A stretch of DNA of 64,000 nucleotides from Streptomyces durmitorensis (lineage in GTDB: Bacteria; Actinomycetota; Actinomycetes; Streptomycetales; Streptomycetaceae). Shown here piece by piece: positions 1-8,015 of this stretch. Both the position numbers and the translations under genes were made by a program. Under the pieces are notes generated by a model. The model did not search any database and was not told where the DNA came from. It was given only the letters and a program-made list of their open reading frames with translations. The DNA is taken from assembly GCF_023498005.1 (NCBI RefSeq), contig NZ_CP097289.1, positions 7,130,001 to 7,194,000 of the forward strand. The letters run 5' to 3'. How positions within the stretch are numbered: position 1 is the stretch's first letter; every line of letters starts with the position of its first letter.

Positions 1-1
1 C

Positions 2-355
2 GACGCCCACGCGGTGTGGATCGGCGACGTCCTCATCGAGGCCGCCGCCGAGGGCACGGACACGTACGAGATGAACCGCAACCTGGTTCTGACCGACGGC
101 GCCCGCGTGGACTCGGTCCCCAACCTGGAGATCGAGACCGGCGAGATCGTCGGCGCGGGTCACGCATCGGCGACCGGCCGCTTCGACGACGAGCAGCTCT
201 TCTACCTGCAGTCGCGTGGTATCCCGGAGGGCGAGGCGCGCCGCCTGGTCGTCCGCGGGTTCTTCGCCGAGCTGATCCAGCAGATCGGCCTGCCCGACGT
301 CGAAGAGCGCCTCCTCACCAAGATCGAAGAGGAGCTGGAGGCGTCCGCCGCATGA
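2..355 (+). CDS. sufD: Fe-S cluster assembly protein SufD, C-terminal part
   Basis: Only the last 117 residues are present; the 5' end lies outside the window. SufD is the non-ATPase scaffold that pairs with SufB and SufC to build iron-sulfur clusters in the cytosol. The fragment reads as the end of the SufBD beta-helix followed by the helical tail typical of this family (residues around SRGIPEGEARRLVVRGFFAE). Its stop overlaps the start of the next gene (ATGA), so translation is coupled. SufB carries a similar tail, but in actinobacterial suf operons SufD is the one directly before the Rieske ferredoxin and SufC, and the fragment fits SufD. Confidence 0.9.
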   Translation, partial: DAHAVWIGDVLIEAAAEGTDTYEMNRNLVLTDGARVDSVPNLEIETGEIVGAGHASATGRFDDEQLFYLQSRGIPEGEARRLVVRGFFAELIQQIGLPDVEERLLTKIEEELEASAA

Positions 356-669
356 CCTTTGTACGCGCCTGTGGCCTGAGCGAGCTGTCGGAGGACACCC
401 CGAAGCGGGTGGAACTCGACGGCACGCCGGTCTCGGTCGTCCACACCGAGGGCGAGGTGTTCGCGATCAACGACATCTGCTCGCACGCGAACGTCTCCCT
501 CTCCGAGGGCGAGGTGGAGGACTGTCAGATCGAATGCTGGCTGCACGGCTCCGCCTTCGACCTCCGCACCGGCAAGCCGTCCGGCCTCCCCGCGACGCGC
601 CCCGTCCCCGTATACCCCGTAAAGATCGAAGGGGACGATGTGCTCGTCTCCCTCACCCAGGAGTCCTGA
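352..669 (+). CDS. Rieske [2Fe-2S] ferredoxin within suf operon
   Basis: A 105-residue single-domain Rieske protein of the non-haem (bifunctional 3-phenylpropionate/cinnamic acid dioxygenase ferredoxin) type. The cluster ligands are visible as C43-x-H45 (DICSHAN) and C62-x2-H65 (ECWLHG). It starts at ATG 352 inside the sufD stop codon, and sufC follows 5 bp later, so it is an integral cistron of the suf operon. Actinobacterial suf operons often carry such a ferredoxin; electron delivery to the Suf machinery is a reasonable inference but is not shown by the sequence. Confidence 0.9.
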   Translation: MTFVRACGLSELSEDTPKRVELDGTPVSVVHTEGEVFAINDICSHANVSLSEGEVEDCQIECWLHGSAFDLRTGKPSGLPATRPVPVYPVKIEGDDVLVSLTQES

Positions 670-674
670 GGCAC

Positions 675-1439
675 ATGGCAACGCTTGAAATCCACGACCT
701 GCACGTCACCGTCGAGGCCGACAACGCCACGAAGGAGATCCTCAAGGGCGTCGACCTCACCGTGAAGCAGGGCGAGACGCACGCCATCATGGGCCCGAAC
801 GGCTCCGGCAAGTCGACGCTCGCCTACTCCATCGCGGGTCACCCCAAGTACACGATCACGCAGGGCACCGTCACCCTCGACGGCGAGGACGTCCTGGAGA
901 TGTCCGTCGACGAGCGCGCCCGCGCCGGCATGTTCCTCGCCATGCAGTACCCGGTCGAGGTCCCCGGCGTCTCGGTCTCCAACTTCCTGCGTACGTCGGC
1001 GACGGCGATCCGCGGCGAGGCCCCCAAGCTGCGCACCTGGGTGAAGGAGGTCAGGACCGCGATGGAGACGCTCCAGATGGACCCGGCCTTCGCCGAGCGC
1101 AACGTGAACGAGGGCTTCTCCGGCGGTGAGAAGAAGCGCCACGAGATCCTTCAGATGGAGCTCCTCAAGCCGAAGATCGCGATCCTCGACGAGACCGACT
1201 CCGGCCTGGACGTCGACGCCCTGCGCCAGGTCTCGGACGGCGTCAACCGCGTCCGCGAGACCGGTGAGGTCGGCACTCTGCTGATCACGCACTACACGCG
1301 CATCCTGCGCTACATCAAGCCCGACTTCGTGCACGTCTTCGCGAACGGCCGCATCGCCGAGTCCGGCGGCGCCGAGCTCGCCGACAAGCTCGAGGCCGAG
1401 GGCTACGAGGCCTACACGAAGGGTGGCGTATCCGCGTGA
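675..1439 (+). CDS. sufC: Fe-S cluster assembly ATPase SufC
   Basis: A 254-residue ABC-type ATPase that drives the SufBCD scaffold complex. Walker A GPNGSGKST is at residues 40-48, the ABC signature FSGGEKKR lies mid-protein, and the Walker B region IAILDETDSGLD follows. ETDSGLD, in place of the usual EPTSGLD, is characteristic of SufC. Length is normal for the family and no transmembrane domain is present. The ATG at 675 lies 5 bp after the Rieske gene. Its stop overlaps the GTG of sufS. Confidence 0.97.
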   Translation: MATLEIHDLHVTVEADNATKEILKGVDLTVKQGETHAIMGPNGSGKSTLAYSIAGHPKYTITQGTVTLDGEDVLEMSVDERARAGMFLAMQYPVEVPGVSVSNFLRTSATAIRGEAPKLRTWVKEVRTAMETLQMDPAFAERNVNEGFSGGEKKRHEILQMELLKPKIAILDETDSGLDVDALRQVSDGVNRVRETGEVGTLLITHYTRILRYIKPDFVHVFANGRIAESGGAELADKLEAEGYEAYTKGGVSA

Positions 1440-2692
1440 CACAGCTGCCGGGCCTCCTCGACACCGAGGCGATCCGCAAGGACTTCCCGATCCTGGATCG
1501 CACGATCCACGACGGCAAGAAGCTGGTCTACCTGGACAACGCGGCCACGTCGCAGACGCCGCGCCAGGTGCTCGACGTACTCAACGAGTACTACGAGAAG
1601 CACAACGCCAACGTCCACCGCGGAGTGCACGTCCTCGCGGAGGAGGCCACGGAGCTCTACGAGGGCGCCCGTGACAAGGTCGCCGCGTTCATCAACGCGC
1701 CGAGCCGCGACGAGGTGATCTTCACGAAGAACGCCTCGGAGTCGCTCAACCTCGTGGCCAACATGCTCGGTTGGGCCGACGAGCCCTACCGCGTGGACCA
1801 CGAGACCGAGATCGTCATCACGGAGATGGAGCACCACTCCAACATCGTGCCGTGGCAGCTGCTCTCGCAGCGCACGGGCGCGAAGCTGAAGTGGTTCGGT
1901 CTCACGGACGACGGCCGGCTCGACCTGTCCAACATCAACGAGATCATCACGGAGAAGACGAAGATCGTCTCCTTCGTCCTGGTCTCGAACATCCTGGGCA
2001 CGGTCAACCCCGTCGAGGCGATCGTGCGCCGTGCGCAGGAGGTCGGCGCGCTCGTCCTCATCGACGCCTCGCAGGCCGCCCCGCACATGGTGCTGGACGT
2101 GCAGGCGCTGCAGGCCGACTTCGTGGCCTTCACCGGCCACAAGATGCTGGCCACGACGGGCATCGGCGTGCTGTGGGGACGCCAGGAGCTTCTCGAGGAC
2201 CTGCCGCCGTTCCTCGGTGGCGGCGAGATGATCGAGACGGTGTCGATGAGTTCGTCGACATACGCTCCCGCGCCGCACAAGTTCGAGGCGGGTACGCCCC
2301 CGGTCTCCCAGGCCGTCGGCCTGGGCGCGGCCGTGGACTACCTCTCCGCGATCGGCATGGACAAGATCGCCGCTCATGAGCACGCGATCACCGAGTACGC
2401 GGTCAAGCGCCTCCTGGAGGTCCCCGACCTCCGGATCATCGGCCCGGCCTCGGCCGAGGACCGCGGCGCCGCGATCTCCTTCACGCTCGGCGACATCCAC
2501 CCGCACGACGTGGGCCAGGTCCTGGACGAGGAAGGCATCGCGGTCCGCGTGGGTCACCACTGCGCCCGCCCGGTCTGCCTCCGCTACGGAATTCCTGCGA
2601 CCACGCGAGCGTCGTTCTATCTGTACTCCACGCCCGGCGAGATCGACGCGCTGATCGACGGCCTGGAGCACGTACGGAACTTCTTCGGCTGA
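1436..2692 (+). CDS. sufS: SufS family cysteine desulfurase
   Basis: A 418-residue PLP enzyme that takes sulfur from cysteine as a persulfide for Fe-S assembly. The PLP lysine is K236 in FTGHKMLATTGIG, and the catalytic cysteine is C376 in the RVGHHCARP motif of group II (SufS/CsdA) desulfurases. The start is GTG 1436, overlapping the sufC stop by four bases. The downstream neighbour is sufU, its sulfur-acceptor partner in Gram-positive bacteria. Confidence 0.97.
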   Translation: MTQLPGLLDTEAIRKDFPILDRTIHDGKKLVYLDNAATSQTPRQVLDVLNEYYEKHNANVHRGVHVLAEEATELYEGARDKVAAFINAPSRDEVIFTKNASESLNLVANMLGWADEPYRVDHETEIVITEMEHHSNIVPWQLLSQRTGAKLKWFGLTDDGRLDLSNINEIITEKTKIVSFVLVSNILGTVNPVEAIVRRAQEVGALVLIDASQAAPHMVLDVQALQADFVAFTGHKMLATTGIGVLWGRQELLEDLPPFLGGGEMIETVSMSSSTYAPAPHKFEAGTPPVSQAVGLGAAVDYLSAIGMDKIAAHEHAITEYAVKRLLEVPDLRIIGPASAEDRGAAISFTLGDIHPHDVGQVLDEEGIAVRVGHHCARPVCLRYGIPATTRASFYLYSTPGEIDALIDGLEHVRNFFG

Positions 2693-2708
2693 GGGGCTGA
2701 CCGGGAAC

Positions 2709-3179
2709 GTGAAGCTGGATTCGATGTACCAGGAAGTCATCCTGGACCACTACAAGCACCCGCACGGGCGCGGTCTGCGTGATGGCGACGCCGAGGTGCA
2801 CCACGTCAACCCGACGTGCGGCGACGAGATCACGTTGCGCGTGAAGTACGACGGGTCGACGATCGCCGACGTGTCGTACGAGGGCCAGGGCTGCTCCATC
2901 AGCCAGGCCAGCGCATCCGTCCTGAACGACCTCCTTGTCGGCAAGGAGCTCGCCGAGGCGCAGAAGGTCCAGGAAGTCTTCCTGGAGCTGATGCAGTCCA
3001 AGGGCAAGCTGGAGCCGGACGACGCGATGGAGGAGGTCCTGGAGGACGCCGTCGCGTTCGCCGGGGTCTCGAAGTACCCGGCGCGTGTGAAGTGTGCTCT
3101 GCTGAGCTGGATGGCGTGGAAGGACGCGACGGCGCAGGCACTCGGTACCGACGACGTCGCTGAGAGGAAGACCGCATGA
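2709..3179 (+). CDS. sufU: SufU family sulfur-transfer scaffold protein
   Basis: A 156-residue IscU-like protein of the SufU branch, which accepts persulfide sulfur from SufS. The metal/sulfur ligands are present: Cys in NPTCGDE with an Asp after it, Cys in GQGCSISQAS, and Cys in RVKCALLSWMAWKDA. An insertion between the second and third cysteines separates SufU from IscU. The start is given as GTG 2709, giving MKLDSMYQEVILDHYKHP; ATG 2724 (MYQEV) is an alternative. Its stop overlaps the ATG of the next gene. Confidence 0.95.
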   Translation: MKLDSMYQEVILDHYKHPHGRGLRDGDAEVHHVNPTCGDEITLRVKYDGSTIADVSYEGQGCSISQASASVLNDLLVGKELAEAQKVQEVFLELMQSKGKLEPDDAMEEVLEDAVAFAGVSKYPARVKCALLSWMAWKDATAQALGTDDVAERKTA

Positions 3180-3511
3180 GCGAGAACGAGACCCTGACCA
3201 AGCCGGCCTCGGAAGAAGAGGTCCGCGAGGCGCTGTACGACGTGGTCGACCCCGAGCTGGGCATCGACGTCGTCAACCTCGGCCTGATCTACGGCATCCA
3301 CGTCGACGACGCGAACATCGCGACGATCGACATGACGCTCACGTCGGCGGCCTGCCCGCTGACGGACGTCATCGAGGACCAGGCGAAGTCCGCCACCGAC
3401 GGCATCGTCAACGAGCTCCGGATCAACTGGGTCTGGATGCCGCCGTGGGGCCCGGACAAGATCACGGACGACGGCCGCGAGCAGCTTCGTGCGCTCGGGT
3501 TCAACGTCTGA
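3176..3511 (+). CDS. SufT-like metal-sulfur cluster assembly factor (DUF59/MIP18)
   Basis: A 111-residue MIP18/DUF59 domain protein, the last cistron of the suf operon (ATGA overlap with sufU). Family hallmarks are DPELGIDVVNLGLIYGI near residues 25-41 and the conserved cysteine in LTSAACPLTDVI. Members such as SufT help mature or deliver Fe-S clusters. Its position after sufU is typical of actinobacteria. A strong hairpin terminator follows 15 bp after the stop. Confidence 0.92.
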   Translation: MSENETLTKPASEEEVREALYDVVDPELGIDVVNLGLIYGIHVDDANIATIDMTLTSAACPLTDVIEDQAKSATDGIVNELRINWVWMPPWGPDKITDDGREQLRALGFNV

Positions 3512-3525
3512 GGCACGTACGCATG

Positions 3526-3569
3526 GTTCGGCCCCCCGCGCTTCGGCGCGGGGGGCCGAACTGTTTTCT
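3526..3569. terminator. Bidirectional rho-independent-type terminator
   Basis: Perfect 16-bp stem (3526-3541 with 3546-3561) closed by a TTCG tetraloop and followed by TGTTTTCT. It lies between the convergent suf operon and the leftward membrane-protein gene and can serve both. Confidence 0.9.
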
Positions 3570-4722
3570 ACGGCACGGGCCGCGGGGCCGATGAGGCTTC
3601 CGTCAGGGTGTGCGCCAGGCCCTCCTTGCGGATGCGGCGGTCGATGTACAGCAGGGCGGTCACCAGCGGCAGGAACACCGTGGCTGCCAGCTGGGTGAGG
3701 AAGCTGCCGACCAGGCCGAGGACGGCGTACAGGCCGAACTGGGAGCGCAGCTGGTCGAGGAGGTAGGCCGACGCGGAGTCGTCCGGGTCGACCGGGGGCG
3801 GGGTCGGCGCGGCGAACTGCAGGGGGAGCCGCAGGGCGAGGGAGACGCCCACCACGATGAGGCCCGCGAGCAGCGAGATGCCGAAGGTGCGCCACCAGGC
3901 GCCGCGCACCAGGCGCACGGAGCGCCGCAACGCCGTGAAGGGGCCCGCTGTTTCGAGGACCGCGGCCGCCGGGGCGAAGGCGAACAGGACGTACAGCCAG
4001 GCCGCGAGCGGCATCGTCACCAGGAACAGCGGGAAGACCAGGCCGATGGGGATGATCGACTGGGTCATCATCAGGAAGAGGATGGAGAAGAGGACCAGCG
4101 CGAAAGCGGCCACCGGCAGCATCAGGATGAGCGAGAGCAGCAAGGTCACGGCCAGCACGGACGGCGTCCGTGACCACGCTCTGCGCCAGACCGCGGCGAA
4201 CGTCGCCGGGCGGCCGAGGACCGCCTCGTGCAGCGTGGCGGCGCACGAGGCCTGGATGAACGAGTTGACGACCAGCGTGGCGAGCATGAACAGCAGCCAC
4301 GCAAGGCCGAACGCGACGAGGATCGGCCTGCCGTCGTCCCAGGAGAAGTCCGCGCCCGGTTCGTACATGGCGCTGACGTGCTCCTGGGTCGCGACGTAGG
4401 CGAGCCCGAGACCGGCCGCGAGGCCGACGGCGAGCAGGCCGTAGGCCGCGGCGGCGGTGCCGAACAGCGGCTTGGCGTAGTACCGCATCGTTGCGAACGC
4501 GCCGCCGATGATGTGGTTGGCGCCGAGCGGCGCGAGGGGGACGACGCCAGGCTTGGGCGGCGGGGGCGGCGGCGTCCAGCCCCAGCCCGGCGGCACGCCG
4601 TACGGACCTGGTGGCCCGCCGTACGGTCCCGGCGGATAAGGCCCCGGATAAGGCCCCGGATAAGGCCCCGGATAAGGCCCCGGATACGGCGCCTGTGGTC
4701 CCCACCCCGATGTGTCTGACAT
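3568..4722 (-). CDS. Glycine/proline/tyrosine-rich integral membrane protein (glycerophosphodiesterase membrane-domain-like)
   Basis: A 384-residue protein. The first 60 or so residues are a P/G/Y-rich cytoplasmic tail with repeats of PGPY, encoded by imperfect 12-bp direct repeats around 4635-4690, followed by polyproline. The rest holds about six hydrophobic segments with the layout of the membrane domain found in glycerophosphoryl diester phosphodiesterases (YciC/GPDPase_memb-like), but there is no phosphodiesterase domain. The function is unknown; such proteins are common in Streptomyces. It faces the suf operon across a shared terminator and is divergent from the SMR gene. Confidence 0.75.
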   Translation of the reverse strand: MSDTSGWGPQAPYPGPYPGPYPGPYPGPYPPGPYGGPPGPYGVPPGWGWTPPPPPPKPGVVPLAPLGANHIIGGAFATMRYYAKPLFGTAAAAYGLLAVGLAAGLGLAYVATQEHVSAMYEPGADFSWDDGRPILVAFGLAWLLFMLATLVVNSFIQASCAATLHEAVLGRPATFAAVWRRAWSRTPSVLAVTLLLSLILMLPVAAFALVLFSILFLMMTQSIIPIGLVFPLFLVTMPLAAWLYVLFAFAPAAAVLETAGPFTALRRSVRLVRGAWWRTFGISLLAGLIVVGVSLALRLPLQFAAPTPPPVDPDDSASAYLLDQLRSQFGLYAVLGLVGSFLTQLAATVFLPLVTALLYIDRRIRKEGLAHTLTEASSAPRPVP

Positions 4723-4821
4723 CGCTCTTGCGCTCCGTGGTGTCGTGCGGTTCTCGCCGCGTGTCCTCTGTGGCCCCCCACAGTGATCGCGTCACCTTAG
4801 CCGGTCCGTTCGCCCGCGTTA

Positions 4822-4859
4822 TGTACGCTCGTACGCAACGCTGTGTACACTCGTACGCA
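4822..4859. promoter_or_regulatory. Direct-repeat operator over the SMR/TetR promoter and start
   Basis: Two 16-bp direct repeats, TGTACGCTCGTACGCA at 4822-4837 and TGTACACTCGTACGCA at 4844-4859, lie 22 bp apart; the second ends on the first base of the SMR start codon. Each contains GTAC-N4-GTAC dyad character. No Shine-Dalgarno sequence precedes the ATG, so the transcript may be leaderless, with TACACT (4846-4851) as a possible -10. Binding by the adjacent TetR protein is inferred from position and symmetry. Confidence 0.55.
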
Positions 4860-5179
4860 TGGGATACGGACTGCTGGCCGCGGCCATCGCGGCGGAGGTG
4901 GCCGGGACGACGGCCATGAAGTACAGCGAAGGGTTCAGCAAGCTCTGGCCCTCGCTGATCACCGTCGTCGGATACGTGATCGCCTTCACGCTGCTCGCGC
5001 AGACCCTGAAGACGCTGTCCGTCGGCACTGCCTACGCGATCTGGGCGGGGATCGGGACGGCCGCGGTCGCCGCCATCGGGATGCTCTTCATGGGCGAGTC
5101 CGCCAGCCTCGTCAAGATCTCGGGGATCGCCCTCGTGATCGCGGGCGTCGTCGTGCTCAATCTCGGCGGGGCGCATTGA
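4859..5179 (+). CDS. Small multidrug resistance (SMR) family transporter
   Basis: A 106-residue protein with four transmembrane segments, the standard SMR size. The essential membrane glutamate is present at E13 (AAEVAGTTAMK), followed by the conserved tryptophan region AIWAGIGTA. SMR proteins are dimeric proton-coupled exporters of lipophilic or guanidinium cations in the plasma membrane. The stop overlaps the ATG of a TetR regulator, making a two-gene resistance/regulator operon. The start at ATG 4859 has no clear ribosome binding site. EmrE-like and Gdx-like members cannot be told apart with certainty here. Confidence 0.93.
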   Translation: MGYGLLAAAIAAEVAGTTAMKYSEGFSKLWPSLITVVGYVIAFTLLAQTLKTLSVGTAYAIWAGIGTAAVAAIGMLFMGESASLVKISGIALVIAGVVVLNLGGAH

Positions 5180-5724
5180 TGGCCCGGCGTTACGATCCCG
5201 AGCGGCGGCAGCGGATCATCGACGCCGCGATCCGGGTGGTGGGGGAGAAGGGCATCGGCGGGCTCAGCCACCGCTCGGCCGCCGCCGAGGCCGATGTGCC
5301 GCTCGGCTCCACCACCTACCACTTCAAGACACTCGACGAGCTGATGGTGGCCGCGCTGCGGCAGGCCAACGAGGGGTTCGCCAAGGCGGTCACCGCGAGC
5401 GGCGCGTTCGAGGACACGCGGGTCGGCATCGCCGGTGAGCTCGCCTCGCTGCTGGGTGAGTGGCTCGCGGGGGACCGGACGGAGCTGGAGCTGGAGTACG
5501 AGCTCTATCTGGCCGCCCTGCGCAAGCCCGCCCTGAAGCCCGTCGCCGCCGAGTGCGGCGAGGGGCTCGCCGAGGTGCTGCGGCGGCGCACCGACCCCGT
5601 CACCGCGCAGGCGCTGGTCGCGCTCGTGGACGGGATCTGTCTGCAGGTGCTGCTCACGGGGGTGCCGTACGACGAGGCGTACGCGCGGGAGGTGTTCAAC
5701 CGGCTCGTCCCGGCGGGCGATTGA
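5179..5724 (+). CDS. TetR family transcriptional regulator
   Basis: A 181-residue TetR repressor. Residues 1-50 form the N-terminal helix-turn-helix (RIIDAAIRVVGEKGIGGLSHRSAAAEADVPLGSTTYHFKT in sense), ending in the family's YHFxT/YYYF-like motif; the rest is a helical ligand-binding domain. It is translationally coupled to the SMR transporter gene and probably represses both genes through the repeats overlapping the SMR start. Its last four codons and stop are part of the first copy of the 139-bp tandem repeat that follows. Confidence 0.93.
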   Translation: MARRYDPERRQRIIDAAIRVVGEKGIGGLSHRSAAAEADVPLGSTTYHFKTLDELMVAALRQANEGFAKAVTASGAFEDTRVGIAGELASLLGEWLAGDRTELELEYELYLAALRKPALKPVAAECGEGLAEVLRRRTDPVTAQALVALVDGICLQVLLTGVPYDEAYAREVFNRLVPAGD

Positions 5725-6123
5725 CCGCCGCGGACGGCGGGCCGCCGCCGGTGAGCCGGTGCGCGGGCGTCCCCGTCGTCGGTGCGGTCCGCTCCACGTC
5801 GCGGCCGGGTCACTGAGACCGGTTCGCCCGCGCGGCGCGCCGCCGTCCCCGGCGGGCGATTGACCGCCGCGGACGGCGGGCCGCCGTCGGTGAGCCGGTG
5901 CGCGGGCGTCCCCGTCGTCGGTGCGGTCCGCTCCACGTCGCGGCCGGGTCACTGAGACCGGTTCGCCCGCGCGGCGCGCCGCCGTCCCCGGCGGGCCATT
6001 GACCGCCGCGGACGGCGGGACGCGTCCGGCGATCCGGGACGCAGCTGTCCCCGTCCGGGGCACGGTCCTCCCCACGTCGCGGCCCGGTCACTGAGACCGG
6101 TTCGCCCGCGCGGCGCGCCGCCG
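5711..6123. repeat. Three tandem copies of a 139-bp GC-rich unit
   Basis: Units begin at about 5711, 5850 and 5989: the shared TTGACCGCCGCGGACGGCGG occurs at 5721, 5860 and 5999, exactly 139 bp apart. Copies 1 and 2 are nearly identical; copy 3 has diverged in its middle but keeps both ends. Each copy contains GGTCACTGAGACCGGTTCGC and a GCGCGGCGCGCCGC palindrome. The array fills the whole gap between tetR and dapD. It starts inside the 3' end of tetR and ends 15 bp before the dapD start, so the dapD promoter must lie in it or read through it. Confidence 0.93.
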
Positions 6124-6137
6124 GTTAGGTTTTCCCC

Positions 6138-7127
6138 ATGACCGACACGAACGCTTCCCGCACCACCGGCGCCGTCGCCGCAGGCCTCGCCACCGTCACC
6201 GCCGACGGCACCGTCCTCGACACCTGGTTCCCCGCGCCCGAGCTCGTCGCCGAAGCGGGCCCCGCAGGCTCCGAGCGGCTCACCGCCGAGCGCGCCGTGC
6301 AGCTCCTCGGTGAGGGCGCGGCCAAGGCGATCGGCCAGGACGCCCGCCGTGGCGTGGAGATCGTCGCCGTACGTACGGTCATCGCGTCCCTCGACGACAA
6401 GCCGCTCGACGCGCACGACGTGTACCTGCGTCTGCACCTGCTCAGCCACCGCCTGGTGAAGCCGCACGGCCTGAACCTGGACGGCCAGTTCGGCTTCCTG
6501 CCCAACGTCGCCTGGACCTCGCTCGGCCCGGTGGCCGTCGACGACGTCGAGAAGGTGCGCCTCAACGCTCGCGCCGAGGGCCTGCACCTCGCCGTGACGT
6601 CCATCGACAAGTTCCCGCGCATGACGGACTACGTCACGCCCAAGGGCGTCCGCATCGCCGACGCCGACCGCGTGCGGCTCGGCGCGCACCTCGCCGAGGG
6701 CACGACCGTCATGCACGAGGGCTTCGTGAACTTCAACGCGGGCACGCTCGGCACCTCCATGGTCGAGGGCCGCATCTCCGCCGGTGTCGTCGTCGGCGAC
6801 GGCTCCGACATCGGTGGCGGCGCCTCCACGATGGGCACCCTCTCCGGCGGCGGCAACGTCCGCATCGTCATCGGCGAGCGCTGCCTGATCGGCGCCGAGG
6901 CGGGCGTCGGCATCGCGCTCGGCGACGAGTGCGTCGTCGAGGCCGGGCTCTACGTCACCGCCGGGACCCGGGTGACCATGCCCGACGGGCAGATCGTCAA
7001 GGCCCGCGAGCTCTCCGGCGCCTCGAACATCCTCTTCCGCCGCAACTCGGTCACCGGCGCCGTCGAGGCCCGCCCGAACAACGCGGTGTGGGGCGGCCTG
7101 AACGACGTGCTGCACAGCCACAACTGA
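6138..7127 (+). CDS. dapD: 2,3,4,5-tetrahydropyridine-2,6-dicarboxylate N-succinyltransferase
   Basis: A 329-residue enzyme of the succinylase branch of lysine/meso-diaminopimelate synthesis, transferring succinyl from succinyl-CoA to tetrahydrodipicolinate. This is the actinobacterial DapD type: an N-terminal domain followed by a left-handed beta-helix of hexapeptide repeats (about residues 180-290; [20 protein letters not shown] and the following turns). The ATG at 6138 gives the expected N-terminus, but no strong ribosome binding site is visible. A terminator follows the stop at once. A dapA homologue lies 2.7 kb away on the other strand but not in an operon. Confidence 0.96.
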   Translation: MTDTNASRTTGAVAAGLATVTADGTVLDTWFPAPELVAEAGPAGSERLTAERAVQLLGEGAAKAIGQDARRGVEIVAVRTVIASLDDKPLDAHDVYLRLHLLSHRLVKPHGLNLDGQFGFLPNVAWTSLGPVAVDDVEKVRLNARAEGLHLAVTSIDKFPRMTDYVTPKGVRIADADRVRLGAHLAEGTTVMHEGFVNFNAGTLGTSMVEGRISAGVVVGDGSDIGGGASTMGTLSGGGNVRIVIGERCLIGAEAGVGIALGDECVVEAGLYVTAGTRVTMPDGQIVKARELSGASNILFRRNSVTGAVEARPNNAVWGGLNDVLHSHN

Positions 7128-7143
7128 GCACCTCCGCTTGTCG

Positions 7144-7178
7144 AGAGCGCCCTCCGGTCAGCCGGAGGGCGCTCTTTC
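7144..7178 (+). terminator. Terminator after dapD
   Basis: A 14-bp perfect stem (7144-7157 with 7162-7175) with TCAG loop, ending in a short T run (CTCTTTCG), located 17 bp after the dapD stop. Confidence 0.9.
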
Positions 7179-7279
7179 GCGTGGTGCGGACGGGCCCGGT
7201 GACTCCCCTGGGGCCGCCGTGCCTGCGTAGGCTGCCCTGTCATGCGCGCGTATGTCGCGCCGGAGACAAGGAGAGCGAC

Positions 7280-7876
7280 ATGCAGCGAGCGGGTGTCCGG
7301 GCCCTGGCCCTCAGTGGAACGGTGGCGCTCGCGCTGGTGGCCGGGTGCGGTCAGAGCGCGGGCGTCGGCAGCGGGGCGGCGCAGGGGGCGAGCCGGATCT
7401 CGACCGGCGACCACGGCCATCCCCTGGAGAAGAGCGACATCCCGTGGAGCGGGAGCCCGAGCCCGTTCAACGCCCAGGTCAAGCTCACCGACGGGCGCCG
7501 CGTGGCGATGCACTACATGAAGGGCAAGGGGCTCCTCGTGCAGGACTACAGCCCCAAGACCAAGGGCTGGTCCAAGTCGGCACTCGTCCACAAGACGAAG
7601 ACCGACGCCTGCCAGGGGATCACGCTCAAGGCCAAGGACGGCACCGTCGCGGCCTTCGGGGACTTCGGTGTGTACTGCGCCGACGGCGAGCCGCCGACCG
7701 AGTCGGTCGCCGCGGTCGCCACGGGCCCGCTGACGAAGTGGGCCACGCACCTCACGAAGGACTTCGACGGCTGGGAGAAGATCGCCGTCGCGGCCGGGGG
7801 CAAGAAGGTCACGTTCAGCGGGGGCGGCGACACGCTCCTGTGGACCAAGGCCGGGGGCTTCCCCGCCGCGGGCTGA
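7280..7876 (+). CDS. Secreted lipoprotein, unknown function
   Basis: A 198-residue protein. The N-terminus MQRAGVRALALSG, a hydrophobic stretch, then the lipobox LVAGC mark it as a diacylglyceryl lipoprotein anchored outside the membrane; the mature part starts at that cysteine. The mature domain (about 170 residues) has evenly spaced beta-strand-like segments and two further cysteines but no motif I recognise. The start ATG 7280 has a good ribosome binding site (AAGGAG at 7268-7273). It is monocistronic between two terminators. Confidence 0.85.
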   Translation: MQRAGVRALALSGTVALALVAGCGQSAGVGSGAAQGASRISTGDHGHPLEKSDIPWSGSPSPFNAQVKLTDGRRVAMHYMKGKGLLVQDYSPKTKGWSKSALVHKTKTDACQGITLKAKDGTVAAFGDFGVYCADGEPPTESVAAVATGPLTKWATHLTKDFDGWEKIAVAAGGKKVTFSGGGDTLLWTKAGGFPAAG

Positions 7877-7890
7877 CATTCCGTACGTCA

Positions 7891-7923
7891 GGGAGCGGCC
7901 ACCCCTCGGGGGTGGCCGCTCCC
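7891..7923 (+). terminator. Terminator after the lipoprotein gene
   Basis: A perfect 15-bp stem (7891-7905 with 7909-7923) with a 3-base loop, 14 bp past the stop codon. No U-tract follows, as is usual for Streptomyces hairpins. Confidence 0.8.
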
Positions 7924-8015
7924 TCCGCGTTCCGTTCCGGGACGCAGGCATAGCCGGGGGCGCCCGGGACCGTCTTCATGGGTGAGGGGGGCACCAGGCC
8001 CGCCAGGGAGCGAAG

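Noticed and set aside
2750..5176. An 808-codon open frame on the minus strand across sufU, the SufT-like gene, the membrane protein and the SMR gene
   Set aside because: Open only because of high GC; the sequence is Arg/Pro-rich without domains and it covers well-supported genes in other frames.
5711..6123. 139-bp repeats considered as tRNA or attachment-site remnants because of GGTTCGCCCG
   Set aside because: No cloverleaf can be folded around the motif, and no integrase or mobile genes are nearby.
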